From: Leptolyngbya sp. FACHB-261
GTDB taxonomy: Bacteria > Cyanobacteriota > Cyanobacteriia > FACHB-261
Reading direction: 5' to 3'
DNA length: 64,000 nucleotides
Assembly: GCF_014696065.1 (NCBI RefSeq)
Contig: NZ_JACJPL010000018.1
Location: 124,001-188,000 of the forward strand
Of the stretch, positions 25,927 through 34,952 are shown in pieces; position 1 is the first letter of the stretch, and every line of letters begins with the position of its first letter. Both the position numbers and the translations under genes were made by a program. The notes beneath the pieces were generated by a model. It saw only the letters and a program-made list of their open reading frames with translations. It did not search any database and was not told the DNA's origin.

Positions 25927-27339
25927 ATGCAGAACTCTGCGCTCCCAAACCTTTGGCAGCAGGGAGCCGTTATCCCTCTGACGATTACAGACCTTTCAGA
26001 TAACGGGGATGGCGTCGGGCGCTTCGAGGGACGCGTGGTCTTCGTGCCCGATACAGTGCCAGGGGATGAATTGGAAGTGCGCCTGGTCCGAGTCAAGCCA
26101 GGTTATGCCCATGCCCAGCTCCTGCTGATCATGACGCCATCGCCGCATCGAGTACGGCCCAGTTGCATGGTGGCCGACAAGTGTGGGGGCTGTCAGTGGC
26201 AGCCAGTGAGCTATGACTATCAGCTTCAGGCCAAGCAAAATCAAGTCGTGCAGGCTTTAGAGCGCATCGGTGGCTTTGACTTGAGCAGCGCTGAGCTGAG
26301 TGGCTGCTTGTCGCCAATTCTGGCTGCGCCTGAGCCCTTACGCTACCGCAACAAAGTAACCTACCCGCTCGACGAGCGCCACGGCAAAGTGCGGGCGGGC
26401 TACTACCGTAAGGGCACTCATCGCTTGGTGAACCTCAATCATTGCCCGGTGCAGGACCTACGGCTGGATCCCTTGCTGGCTCAAGTCAAGCAGGATATTC
26501 AGCAACGGGGCTGGACGATCTACAACGAGAAGACGCATCGCGGTTTGGTTCGCCACTTGAGCCTACGCGTCGGCCGTAGAACAGGCGAAATGCTCTTGAC
26601 TCTGGTCGTGCGTAACTGGGATCTGGAGGGGTTGGAGGATCAGGCGCATCTGTGGCTACGCCGCTATCCCGGCTTGGTAGGTGTGACGCTCAACCGCAAC
26701 CCGGAGCGGACCAACGCTATTTTCGGTAGCGAGACCCGGACTATAGCGGGACGGGATTACTTGGAGGAGAGCTTTGCAGACCTGCGCTTCCAGATCCGAC
26801 CTGACACATTTTTCCAGGTCTACACGGAGCAGGCAGAAGCGTTAATGCGGGTGATCCAAGACCACCTCAAGCTTGAGGGGAATGAGACCTTAGTGGATGC
26901 CTATTGCGGCATCGGCACTATGACCCTGCCTCTAGCACGGCAGGTCCGTCAGGCTATTGGCATTGAAGTACAACCTGAGGCGGTTGCTCAGGCTCAAACC
27001 AACGCCAAGCTAAATAACATCACTAACGTCAGTTTCCAGACCGGCACTGTAGAATCGCTGCTACCCCAGCTTGGCTTTGTCCCTGATGTGGTCTTGATCG
27101 ACCCACCACGCAAAGGCTGCGATGCCTCAGTGCTAGCTCAACTGCGTTTATCACCAGCGAAACACTTGGTTTATGTCAGTTGCAATCCCGCGACCTTAGC
27201 CCGTGATTTGCAACAGCTTTGCCGTACCGACGAGGAGCTGAATGGGGGACACTACAAGCTGCGCAAAGTTCAACCTGCAGATTTCTTTCCCCAAACAGCT
27301 CATGTGGAGTCTGTGGCCTTTCTGGAGCGAGCGGTTTAA
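25927..27339 (+). CDS. rlmD: 23S rRNA (uracil-5-)-methyltransferase RlmD/RumA-type
   Basis: A 470-residue SAM-dependent RNA methyltransferase of the TrmA/RumA family. It has an N-terminal TRAM domain (about 10-70: IPLTITDLSDNGDGVGRFEG), cysteines for a 4Fe-4S cluster (CMVADKCGGCQW and a later NHCPVQDL), and a Rossmann domain (TLVDAYCGIGTMTLPLA). Catalytic motifs are VLIDPPRKGC and YVSCNPATLARDL with the nucleophilic Cys. ATG 25927 is preferred over the adjacent TTG 25924. The exact uridine (1939 or 747) is inferred from family only. Confidence 0.92.
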   Translation: MQNSALPNLWQQGAVIPLTITDLSDNGDGVGRFEGRVVFVPDTVPGDELEVRLVRVKPGYAHAQLLLIMTPSPHRVRPSCMVADKCGGCQWQPVSYDYQLQAKQNQVVQALERIGGFDLSSAELSGCLSPILAAPEPLRYRNKVTYPLDERHGKVRAGYYRKGTHRLVNLNHCPVQDLRLDPLLAQVKQDIQQRGWTIYNEKTHRGLVRHLSLRVGRRTGEMLLTLVVRNWDLEGLEDQAHLWLRRYPGLVGVTLNRNPERTNAIFGSETRTIAGRDYLEESFADLRFQIRPDTFFQVYTEQAEALMRVIQDHLKLEGNETLVDAYCGIGTMTLPLARQVRQAIGIEVQPEAVAQAQTNAKLNNITNVSFQTGTVESLLPQLGFVPDVVLIDPPRKGCDASVLAQLRLSPAKHLVYVSCNPATLARDLQQLCRTDEELNGGHYKLRKVQPADFFPQTAHVESVAFLERAV

Positions 27340-27445
27340 GACCAGAGAAAGCGATTCAGCCGGTGGTGGAAGGGACGCACAGGATTAGACCCCATCCAAG
27401 AGGGCTTTTTCAACTCAAGAAACCCCACAAATCCATCACTGGCTC

Positions 27446-27477
27446 ACAAAAAACCGGAGTGACGCAGCACTCCGGTT
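27446..27477 (-). terminator. Intrinsic terminator of gap2
   Basis: A 10-bp stem (27452-27461 with 27468-27477, loop of six) is followed on the minus strand by a run of six T. It lies 40 bases beyond the gap2 stop and fits a rho-independent terminator for that gene. Confidence 0.88.
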
Positions 27478-27516
27478 CCAACAGTGATCACTCCGTTCTA
27501 GAAGTAGCAGGAGTTA

Positions 27517-28530
27517 TTAAGCCACCCAGCTACGGCCTACGAGTTCGGCCAAGTCAACTACCCGCTGGGAATAGCCCCATTCGTTGTCATACCAGGCGAT
27601 GACTTTGACCATGTTGCCACCCATGACCAGGGTCAAAGCAGCATCCACGATTGAGGACTCGTCAGTACCGCGATAGTCGATTGAGACCAACGGCAGTTCG
27701 CTGTAGGCCAAAATGCCCTTCATTGAGCCTTCAGCGGCCTGCTTGAGAACTTCGTTGACCTGTTGAGCAATCGTCGGCTTCTCAACTTCAACCACCAAAT
27801 CAACCACGGATACGTTCGGGGTAGGTACCCGCATGGCGAAGCCATCAAGCTTACCCTTGAGTTCTGGCAGCACCAGAGCTACAGCCTTAGCAGCCCCCGT
27901 GGTGGTCGGCACAATGCTTAGGGCTGCCCCTCTCGCCCGACGCAGATCGCGGTGGCTAGCATCTAGCAACCGCTGGTCGCCGGTGTAGCTGTGGGTCGTC
28001 GTCATTGTGCCCTTGACGATCTTGAAGTTCTCGTGGATTACCTTGGCGACGGGAGCTAGGCAATTGGTAGTGCAGGAAGCGTTGGAGATGATGTTGTGTT
28101 TGGCATGGTCGTAATCGCCGTCATTGACGCCCATGACGAAAGTGCCATCGTCTCCTTTAGCTGGAGCTGTAATCAGCACCTTTTTGGCCCCCGCTTCTAG
28201 GTGCTTAGTCGCACCCTCACGGTTAGTGAAGACACCAGTGGCCTCGATGATCAAGTCGATGTCCCAGGCCTTCCAGGGCAGGTTCAAAGGATTGCGGTCA
28301 GAAACGGTCTTGATCATGTTGCCGTTGACCGTGATCGAGTTGTCATCCGCACTGATGTCGGCTTCAAACGGCCCCAGGATCGAGTCGTACCTCAGCAGGT
28401 GGGCATTGGTCCGTGCGTCGGAGGTGTCGTTGATTGCTACAACTTGAAGCGGGCTGTCAGTACGGCCCAGCCAGCACCTGAGGAAGTTACGTCCAATGCG
28501 CCCGAAGCCGTTGATTGCTACCTTAATCAC
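27517..28530 (-). CDS. gap2: Glyceraldehyde-3-phosphate dehydrogenase, Gap2 (Calvin-cycle, NAD(P))
   Basis: A 337-residue GAPDH. The N-terminus [15 protein letters not shown] is the dinucleotide fold, and the catalytic Cys153 is in SNASCTTNC. The coenzyme-selecting segment [20 protein letters not shown] is of the plastid/Gap2 type that accepts NADPH for carbon fixation. The sequence [36 protein letters not shown] also matches that group, so this is the photosynthetic isoenzyme. It has its own terminator and lies 67 bases after ureD on the same strand. Confidence 0.96.
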   Translation of the reverse strand: MIKVAINGFGRIGRNFLRCWLGRTDSPLQVVAINDTSDARTNAHLLRYDSILGPFEADISADDNSITVNGNMIKTVSDRNPLNLPWKAWDIDLIIEATGVFTNREGATKHLEAGAKKVLITAPAKGDDGTFVMGVNDGDYDHAKHNIISNASCTTNCLAPVAKVIHENFKIVKGTMTTTHSYTGDQRLLDASHRDLRRARGAALSIVPTTTGAAKAVALVLPELKGKLDGFAMRVPTPNVSVVDLVVEVEKPTIAQQVNEVLKQAAEGSMKGILAYSELPLVSIDYRGTDESSIVDAALTLVMGGNMVKVIAWYDNEWGYSQRVVDLAELVGRSWVA

Positions 28531-28597
28531 TGCGGGTGGCCCCCATGTAATAAATACTTACTGCTGCCCAAAATCATATCGCAAAGCCTCGCTTCTC

Positions 28598-29380
28598 TTA
28601 GATCAATTTTTGACGAAGAGAAAGCGACGGGGATCGCACCGGGATCTCCAAGCTCTGAAACAGCTGCCAGATCTGCTGGGCGCTGGCTCCTATGCAGCGA
28701 ACTAGGCGATCACCTGCGTCATTGTCCAGGCTCCAAGTCTGAAGTCCAGACGACTTAGGCAGATCCGGTAGCGCTTTGCTCCAGGGGCCAAAGCAGCAGA
28801 GGGTACCCCAAGCTTGGGCCTCTCCCAGCGAGGGCAGACTTTGCACAAGGCTTAGGTCTGGCCCTAGGCACTGAGTTTCCCACAAAATAGGGCAACCATC
28901 GCGATAAATCCGCAAGCGGCTTTCTAAGCCTTGAAATTGCCAGCATTCGCCCATTGCCACCCGTCCACTGGCCCAGACTTCGCTGTAAAACAGGCAGGCA
29001 GTCGGAGCGAGATCAATGTGCGTGGTCTGACAATAGTGGGCTCCCTGGCCTGGAATTAAGGGGTGAGGACAATAGGTCAGGCTGGCCCCATCTTCAAGCC
29101 GGATCTGTTGGTGCTGTTCGCTGCTACCGGGATGCAGACGAGTCGCTGACTGGGTGCGAAGCTCAAGCTGAGCCCCTGCTTCCAGAACTACGGAGAGTTG
29201 ATGGACATCGCCGCCTAACAAACCACCGTTAGGATTACGTAGGTAGAGCGTAGGCCGGTGCGGTTCTAAGTACAGAGGTGCACTGAGCTGGAGCGGCGCT
29301 TGTGAATATTGATGGGTCACAACGGTGCGACCGGCGCGGTCACAGGCGACGAGCTCAGAGCGGCCAAGGTTCTTCAACAC
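28598..29380 (-). CDS. ureD: Urease accessory protein UreD
   Basis: A 260-residue UreD (UreH), which with UreF and UreG helps to insert nickel into urease. Visible family motifs are QYSQAPLQLSAPLYLEP, LYLRNPNGGLLGGD, TQSATRLHPG and YCPHPLIPGQGAHY. The start is a GTG whose first base pairs overlap the TAG of the upstream gene (TAGTG), which indicates translational coupling. No urease structural or other ure gene is in the window. The downstream neighbour is gap2. Confidence 0.93.
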   Translation of the reverse strand: MLKNLGRSELVACDRAGRTVVTHQYSQAPLQLSAPLYLEPHRPTLYLRNPNGGLLGGDVHQLSVVLEAGAQLELRTQSATRLHPGSSEQHQQIRLEDGASLTYCPHPLIPGQGAHYCQTTHIDLAPTACLFYSEVWASGRVAMGECWQFQGLESRLRIYRDGCPILWETQCLGPDLSLVQSLPSLGEAQAWGTLCCFGPWSKALPDLPKSSGLQTWSLDNDAGDRLVRCIGASAQQIWQLFQSLEIPVRSPSLSLRQKLI

Positions 29381-29850
29381 TAGCGGCTTCGGTTCAGGCG
29401 TTCCTGCTCCGTGCGGAGTTTGTTCCAGCTCGCTTCTAGCTCTTTTTCGCGGCGGCTGAGCGTGTCTTCTAGCAATTGCAATTGCTCGCGCCGGGCTTCA
29501 ATCTCTAGCTGACGCCGGCTAAACTCCTGACTTTGCAGGGTGAGAGACTGACGCCAGCCCTCCACAACTTTGAACTCTTCTTCCAAACTGGCCGAATTGA
29601 CGCCAGGAGCCATATGGCGTTGCAGCAGGTCCAAAACCCATTTGCCGGCATCCCGGACGTTCTGGACCTGCCGATTGCTGTTGACCTCAACCAACACCAG
29701 CATGTTCTCAGGGAAATTAACATCGCTGGCGGTAACAAATTCCTCTTCGATGAGGACGACCCACGTGTGCTCGTTGCGCTCAAACGCCAACAGGCGCAGC
29801 TCCGTTTTGCCTAGAAATCCCTTCTTTTGGACCTGTGCAAGGTGGAGCAT
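29380..29850 (-). CDS. Short protein resembling the N-terminal part of HmpF
   Basis: A 156-residue protein. Residues 1-85 form a compact domain (MLHLAQVQKKGFLGKTELRLLAFERN, MLVLVEVNSNRQVQNVRDAG) and residues about 95-156 a coiled coil (SQEFSRRQLEIEARREQLQL and beyond). From memory this layout is like the start of HmpF, a cyanobacterial protein needed for type IV pilus motility, but HmpF is several hundred residues long and this one stops early. The stop overlaps the ureD GTG start, so the two are coupled. Assignment is by recall and uncertain. Confidence 0.75.
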   Translation of the reverse strand: MLHLAQVQKKGFLGKTELRLLAFERNEHTWVVLIEEEFVTASDVNFPENMLVLVEVNSNRQVQNVRDAGKWVLDLLQRHMAPGVNSASLEEEFKVVEGWRQSLTLQSQEFSRRQLEIEARREQLQLLEDTLSRREKELEASWNKLRTEQERLNRSR

Positions 29851-29901
29851 GGTGAGCTGTCTCTAACGCCAAAATCCTGGTTAACCAGCTGATCTTAGCC
29901 C

Positions 29902-31812
29902 TCAACGACGGTTGGCGACAGGTCCCAGAACTGGGGTACTGCTCCCAAAGCCGGTTGCAATGTAGGGCGAGTTAATTGGCTGTAGCCGTCCGGTGCTAAC
30001 TAATGCCTGGTATACAAAGGCTGCAACATCCGCACGGGTAGCAGGACGATTCGGATTGAGCCGATTTAGATCAGGGTAAGTTACGACCAGACGCCGTTCA
30101 GTAGCGGCAGTAGCACCATTAACAGCATAACTAGGAACTTCTGCTGCATCCTGAAAACGACTGAGCACATCAGGATTGGTAGGCGTTAAGCCCAAGCCAC
30201 TGGTTAGAGCAACGAGCACCTGAACACGCGGGATGTTTTGCTCTGGTTGAAACTGGCCGCCATAACCAGACATGAAACCGCTGCGATAGGCTCCCTGAAT
30301 AGCAGCATTAGCCCAGTAGTTGGCTGGTACATCACTAAAGGTGGTGCCGGGGCGTTGTGCAGTAGGCTGAAAGGCCTTTTGTAAGATCGTGGCAAACTGC
30401 GCTCGGGTAACGGGGGCATCGGGCCGGAAGCTGCCATCCGGAAAGCCGCCAATGATGGCACTCTGAGCCAGAGCCTGAATGTAGTCAGCCGCCCAACTGG
30501 CTGCCACATCACTAAATTGCCCTGGTGGCAAGCTAGAGACGATATTGACCTGCCCACTGGTTTTGTTGGCTGGAATCAGGTTGCCATAGGATGTCAGGGT
30601 TATGGTGCGAGTGGCGTTTTTGATCGCCAGTCCGGCATTGTTGGCGAATACATTGGCGCCTGGTTCTGCCGCAGTACCCAGATCCGGTTGCGCATCAGCA
30701 ATCAACACCAGACCATCACGGCGGTTGTCGGCAACGATGTTACGGCGCAGAACGGGCCGAGCCGTGTTTTGCACGACAATGCCATCCTCGTTAAGACGCA
30801 CCTGATTGTTAACTAGCTGAGGTGCAGAAGTCTGTCCGACGTTGATGCCAAAGCCGGTTTGTTGAAACAGGCTATCGCGCACGATTGGCTGAGAACTGCC
30901 TGCAATCGAGATCCCGTTGCCCCTATTGCCTTGGAAGATGTTCAGCGTCAGCGTCGGCGTTGCCCTACCGGCCACAAACACCCCTTCGCGCCCGTTGCCG
31001 GTGAAGGTGCTGGAGCTAACGGTAGCGTTGGCATCCTCGATCCACAAGCCAGTGCCGCGCTGGTCAGTGTTAGTCAGAGTGACTCCACTAATGCGGGTAT
31101 TATTGGCCGCTTGAATCGTGACACTCTGCCGCGCAAAGGTAGGGCTGATAATTTGCCCACCCCCATTGATGACCACGGTGGCCCCTCGGCTTGCGTCATC
31201 ACCCTGGATACTAATGCCCGGTTTCAGCACCAGGGGAAACTGTTCACCGCTCTGAGTGGTGTAGCGACCGGGAGCCAGCTGGATCGTGGTCCCAGGCTGA
31301 GCTTGGGACAAAGCATAGCTAATCGTGCGGAATGGCGCATTTTGGCTACCCGCCCCAGGACTGTCGGCCCCCGCAGCAGGGTTGACATAGATAACGGTCT
31401 GCGACTGAGGCGAGGTCGAACTGGAACCTGGAAGGGTTGGGGCTGGGCTAGGGCTCGGCGTTGGTCGAGGAGTCGGAGTAACTGCTGGTGCTGGGGTCAG
31501 GGTGGGGCTAGGAGCGGACGTCGCACCTGGCGTCGGGCTAGGTGTCGGGCTAGGAGTTGGTGCAGTCGTGGGGCTTGGTGTAGCTGCAGGACTGGGTGTA
31601 GCCACCGGAGTCAGGCTGGGAGTTGGCGTACCTCCTGGCGTTGAACTAGGGCTGGGAGTTGGGCTGGGGGTTGAGCCTGGAATTGGGCTTGGGTTGGGGG
31701 TTGGCGTTTGTGCCAGCACTGGCACAACTAAGCTGCTAACCAACATGCCCAGACTGACAGAGCCACTGAGCCAGCAGCAAAATATAGCTCGACGATCCCG
31801 AACTTGATGCAT
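29902..31812 (-). CDS. Secreted SLH-domain protein with right-handed beta-helix
   Basis: A 636-residue surface protein. A signal peptide ends at VLA|Q (residues 34/35). It is followed by a low-complexity linker of Thr-Pro-Ser-Pro repeats (about 36-135), a DUF1565-type region (about 138-225: VIYVNPAAGADSPGAG, PFRTISYALSQAQPG), parallel beta-helix repeats (about 225-420) and S-layer homology domains (FSDVAASWAADYIQALAQS, TFSDVPANYWANAAIQGAY, a third with RPATRADVAAFVYQALV). SLH domains bind secondary cell-wall polymers or peptidoglycan. AAGGA lies six bases before the ATG. Long plus-strand frames opposite it are shadows. Confidence 0.92.
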   Translation of the reverse strand: MHQVRDRRAIFCCWLSGSVSLGMLVSSLVVPVLAQTPTPNPSPIPGSTPSPTPSPSSTPGGTPTPSLTPVATPSPAATPSPTTAPTPSPTPSPTPGATSAPSPTLTPAPAVTPTPRPTPSPSPAPTLPGSSSTSPQSQTVIYVNPAAGADSPGAGSQNAPFRTISYALSQAQPGTTIQLAPGRYTTQSGEQFPLVLKPGISIQGDDASRGATVVINGGGQIISPTFARQSVTIQAANNTRISGVTLTNTDQRGTGLWIEDANATVSSSTFTGNGREGVFVAGRATPTLTLNIFQGNRGNGISIAGSSQPIVRDSLFQQTGFGINVGQTSAPQLVNNQVRLNEDGIVVQNTARPVLRRNIVADNRRDGLVLIADAQPDLGTAAEPGANVFANNAGLAIKNATRTITLTSYGNLIPANKTSGQVNIVSSLPPGQFSDVAASWAADYIQALAQSAIIGGFPDGSFRPDAPVTRAQFATILQKAFQPTAQRPGTTFSDVPANYWANAAIQGAYRSGFMSGYGGQFQPEQNIPRVQVLVALTSGLGLTPTNPDVLSRFQDAAEVPSYAVNGATAATERRLVVTYPDLNRLNPNRPATRADVAAFVYQALVSTGRLQPINSPYIATGFGSSTPVLGPVANRR

Positions 31813-31842
31813 AGGTTTCCTTGGCAGTAGTTTGACAAGATC

Positions 31843-31858
31843 CTGACGGCATCGTCAG
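31843..31858. promoter_or_regulatory. Small hairpin in the leader of the SLH gene
   Basis: CTGACG (31843-31848) pairs with CGTCAG (31853-31858) about 30 bases before the SLH gene start. It would form a 6-bp hairpin in the mRNA leader. Role unknown. Confidence 0.35.
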
Positions 31859-31954
31859 CGCTGATTCAGTCAGACTTTACCGGCTGACGGGTACCGAGCG
31901 CGATCAGGTTCCCATGTCACTCACCCAACCGGCCCTGATTTTCTGCTTATAAGT

Positions 31955-31985
31955 GTTTGGGACCCCCTTATGGGAGGTCCCAAAC
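31955..31985 (-). terminator. Hairpin behind tRNA-Arg
   Basis: A 10-bp stem (31955-31964 with 31976-31985) with extra G/C pairing towards the loop, 22 bases after the tRNA-Arg 3' end on the minus strand. There is no clear T-run, so it may be a processing or pausing structure rather than a classic terminator. Confidence 0.5.
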
Positions 31986-32006
31986 GACGCACTTTTGTCT
32001 TTTAGA

Positions 32007-32080
32007 CGGGCTAGGAGGGATTCGAACCCCCGACACCGTGGTCCGTAGCCACGTGCTCTAGTCCACTGAGCTACAAGCCC
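32007..32080 (-). tRNA. tRNA-Arg (ACG)
   Basis: A 74-base cloverleaf on the minus strand: acceptor GGGCTTG with CTAGCCC, D-arm GCTC/GAGC, anticodon stem CGTGG/CCACG with loop CTACGGA (anticodon ACG, read as ICG after deamination by TadA), T-arm GGGGG TTCGAAT CCCTC, discriminator G. The sixth acceptor pair is a T-T mismatch and the T-stem has one G-T pair. CCA is not encoded. Confidence 0.95.
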
Positions 32081-32121
32081 TTACCAAGGCGAATATAACC
32101 ATAACATACATCCAGCAAATT

Positions 32122-32664
32122 ATGAACTCTTTTCCCCTCACGCATTTAGATAGCAGCGGTCAGGCCCAGATGGTCGATGTCTCAGCCAAGGCTCAGACCC
32201 TGCGTCAGGCGGTCGCCGCAGCCCAGGTGCGCATGCAGCAGAGCACCTTTGAGGCGATCGAGAACGGCAATGCTCCCAAAGGCGACGTTTTAGGGACAGC
32301 TAAGCTTGCAGGCATCATGGCAGCCAAGCAAACCGCTAACCTGATTCCCCTCTGTCATCCGCTGCCCCTGACCAAGGTGCGGGTTGAGCTGAGCCCAGAC
32401 CCAGAGCTACCGGGTTACCAGATTCGAGCGGAGGTAAAGACCCGCGCTGAGACTGGGGTAGAGATGGAGGCCCTAACCGCCGCCTCAGTAGCGGCTCTCA
32501 CGCTATACGACATGGCGAAAGCTCTAGAGAAATCGATCCAAATCGAGCACATTCGCTTGGTGAGCAAAAGCGGCGGCAAGTCAGGTGATTATTTGGCATC
32601 CGAGCCAGTAGAGGACCCGGCCCCGATGCAGAACCAGGAGCCACCTGCTCCATCAGCTCAATAG
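32122..32664 (+). CDS. moaC: MoaC, cyclic pyranopterin monophosphate synthase
   Basis: A 180-residue MoaC, acting with MoaA in the first step of molybdenum cofactor synthesis. Conserved parts are [40 protein letters not shown] and the active-site region [20 protein letters not shown] with KSGGKSGD near the end. A Pro-rich acidic tail of about 20 residues is extra. No other moa gene is adjacent. Confidence 0.95.
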   Translation: MNSFPLTHLDSSGQAQMVDVSAKAQTLRQAVAAAQVRMQQSTFEAIENGNAPKGDVLGTAKLAGIMAAKQTANLIPLCHPLPLTKVRVELSPDPELPGYQIRAEVKTRAETGVEMEALTAASVAALTLYDMAKALEKSIQIEHIRLVSKSGGKSGDYLASEPVEDPAPMQNQEPPAPSAQ

Positions 32665-32774
32665 CAAGGTCAATCGCTTAGCCGAGACCTGAAAACTGTG
32701 TGATCTAAGCACTTCAGCCTTGAGAACAGGGCTAGGATCGAGGTTGGTTACGGTTCTTCACACCCTGCCCCTTT

Positions 32775-33551
32775 ATGAACCTTTTTACCCACGTCCTGCA
32801 TATCCTGGGCTCAGGTGCGGTTGCGTTTGTGTCTGCTCGCAGTCTGCGCGATCCGCTAACCCGACCCAATACCTTAGCAGGGCTGCAACTGGCAGAGTCT
32901 GGCTCTGTCCCCTTTCTAGAGGCGCTGAGTGCGCGAGCTGCTGCCGAGGGCGATACTTGGTTGGCCGAGAAGCTGGCAAAGCATGCTTCTGATGAGAACC
33001 GTCACGGTCAAATCTTTGCCCATGCCCTCAAGCAGCTCAACAAGCAGGTTATTGATTTCAAGAGCTTGGCCCAAGCTCAGGAAGGCAAGCCAAAGGAAGC
33101 CAAGCCGGATGATCGCAGGCGCAGTCCCTTCTTTGAGGCTTACTTTGAGGGTTACTCCCAAGAGACCTTCAAGCCGCAAAACATCGACTGGACAGTATTC
33201 ATGGCTAGCACCTACATTCTGGAATTAGATGCTAGCCGTGACTTTGTGCGCATGGCCCACGCTCTGCCCGATGATCCGGTCAGCGTCAATATCCGCAAGG
33301 GCATGCTCAGCGTGGCTCAAGATGAGACTGGCCATGCCGCCTACCTGCGCGAAGCTCTAGAGCGACGCCTGTCTCCCGCTGCGGTTACAGCCGTGATCGA
33401 CGAGTGGCGCACGCGCAAAGTCAACGCCATGCTAGCCATGGTCAGCAACCTGCTCCAGAAGGGTGGCAAGATGCCCGAACTCGCTCGCGATGGCGTTCCC
33501 ATTGAGATGACCGCTGAGCCTGACGCGGCTTCAACCCCAGTCGCAGCCTAA
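32775..33551 (+). CDS. Ferritin-like di-iron protein
   Basis: A 258-residue four-helix-bundle protein with a full set of di-iron ligands: Glu41, Glu74-x-x-His77 (DENRHGQIF), Glu150 and Glu184-x-x-His187 (DETGHAAYL). This is the EX2H pattern of ferritin-like oxidases and rubrerythrin-type proteins (COG1633-like). The insertion with Lys/Glu/Pro (about 100-118) is unusual and probably disordered. Possible roles are hydroxylation, peroxide handling or iron redox; the substrate is unknown. The next gene starts 15 bases later on the same strand. Confidence 0.82.
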   Translation: MNLFTHVLHILGSGAVAFVSARSLRDPLTRPNTLAGLQLAESGSVPFLEALSARAAAEGDTWLAEKLAKHASDENRHGQIFAHALKQLNKQVIDFKSLAQAQEGKPKEAKPDDRRRSPFFEAYFEGYSQETFKPQNIDWTVFMASTYILELDASRDFVRMAHALPDDPVSVNIRKGMLSVAQDETGHAAYLREALERRLSPAAVTAVIDEWRTRKVNAMLAMVSNLLQKGGKMPELARDGVPIEMTAEPDAASTPVAA

Positions 33552-33566
33552 ACAAGGTCCGATTCT

Positions 33567-34931
33567 GTGCCTGCAATTGTTGTTGCCTATCTCTACAGTG
33601 AGCCTGGCTTGGAGCCAGCCCCCGAGCTGTTTTCTGAGAACCGGCCCTCCGAAAAATGGCCCCTTAAGAACTGGCCCCTTGAGGACTGGTCCATTGACCG
33701 GGTCTACCAGGATTTGGGAGGGCGACAACAATTGCAGGCACTTCTCACTGACGCCCAAGCGGGACAGTTTTCTCACTTGCTGCTGCCCCGATTGGCCGAT
33801 TTGGGTGACACAGTCGAAGAGGTCTGCCAGCGGTTGCAACAGCTGGAGGCACAAGGCATTTGTCTAATCGCAACTCACCAGAGCTACCGTTCGGATGCAG
33901 GCACAAGCAACGTGGCGGCACAACTCGACTTGCTGCGAGAAATTGAAGCCAACCAGCAACAGCGCCGTTTGCGTTTAGGACATGCGCGGAAGCGGCTGCA
34001 AGCCCTGCCTCCGCCTGGAAAGGCCCCCTACGGCTACCGTCGCGGCAAAGAGCACTACATCATTGACCGCAGTGCCGCGGTAGTGGTGAAAGACTTTTTC
34101 GAGCAGTTTTTGCTCTACGGCTCTCTGCGTGGTGCTGTCCGCTATCTGGCCAAGAAGCATGGCAAACGTATTTCTGTAGCGACAGGACGGCGTTGGTTGA
34201 CCAGTGCGGTTTATCGCGGCGACTTATCTCATCCAGCGCCAACCCCAGCAGGCAAGCCGCAGGTTCTACGGGATACCCACCCGGCCTTGCTATCGCGTCA
34301 AGACGCAGCTCAGGTTGACCGTTTGTTGCGGCGCAATGCCTCGTTACCTCGACGTACAGTGAGCGCGCCCCGGTCGTTAGCGGGGCTGGTGAGTTGTGCT
34401 GAATGTGCGCAACCATTAACCATTTCGCGGGTGACCACCCATGGCAAAAGCCGCGAGTATCTGTATTTGCGCAATCCCAAGTGTTCAAGAGCGCCTAAGT
34501 GTCCAGCGATAGCCTATCAGCAGGTGTTGGAACAAGTCATTGAGGCGATCTGCACCGATTTGCCGCGCACGGTTTCTGGACTGGATTTCTCACGACTGGG
34601 ACAGGCGAGAGCCGGCATGATGGCGGTGATCGCGGATAAGGAGCGCATTCTGGAGCAGATTCCTAGCCTTGAGGCAACTGGGGTGCTGGATTCTGAAACC
34701 GCAACTTTACGCACCTACAACCTGCGCACAGAACTGGCAGACCTGCAAACTCAAATGGCACAACTGCCACCGATTAGTTTGAGTGCGATTGCGCAAACAG
34801 CTTCCTTGCCCCAGTTCTGGCAAGATTTATCAGAGACAGAACGACGGTTCTTCTTTCGGGAATTTATTCGTCAAATTGGCGTCCGGCAGTCTCCTGATGG
34901 TGTGACTGTAGAGCTGAAATTTGTCTTCTGA
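33567..34931 (+). CDS. Large serine-recombinase-like protein with lost catalytic residues
   Basis: A 454-residue protein with the layout of a large serine recombinase: N-terminal resolvase-like domain (1-125), Recombinase domain (about 145-225: PPPGKAPYGYRRG, AVRYLAKKHGKRISVATGRRWL), a zinc ribbon (LVSCAECAQPL with CSRAPKCP), then a coiled coil and C-terminal region. The catalytic YxRxS reads YLYSE (Arg to Tyr10, Ser to Glu12), and the LDRLGRS helix reads LADLGDT, so two active-site arginines are Asp78 and Asp81. It should bind DNA but not cleave it. A short internal repeat (KWPLKNWPLEDW) inserts near residue 30. Start GTG 33567. Confidence 0.85.
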   Translation: MPAIVVAYLYSEPGLEPAPELFSENRPSEKWPLKNWPLEDWSIDRVYQDLGGRQQLQALLTDAQAGQFSHLLLPRLADLGDTVEEVCQRLQQLEAQGICLIATHQSYRSDAGTSNVAAQLDLLREIEANQQQRRLRLGHARKRLQALPPPGKAPYGYRRGKEHYIIDRSAAVVVKDFFEQFLLYGSLRGAVRYLAKKHGKRISVATGRRWLTSAVYRGDLSHPAPTPAGKPQVLRDTHPALLSRQDAAQVDRLLRRNASLPRRTVSAPRSLAGLVSCAECAQPLTISRVTTHGKSREYLYLRNPKCSRAPKCPAIAYQQVLEQVIEAICTDLPRTVSGLDFSRLGQARAGMMAVIADKERILEQIPSLEATGVLDSETATLRTYNLRTELADLQTQMAQLPPISLSAIAQTASLPQFWQDLSETERRFFFREFIRQIGVRQSPDGVTVELKFVF

Positions 34932-34952
34932 CCGCCTTCGCCCAAGCACACC

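Noticed and set aside
30859-31644. 261-codon plus-strand frame opposite the SLH/beta-helix gene
   Set aside because: Its translation is low in normal composition and mirrors the Pro-rich and repeat DNA of the minus-strand gene; it is a shadow.
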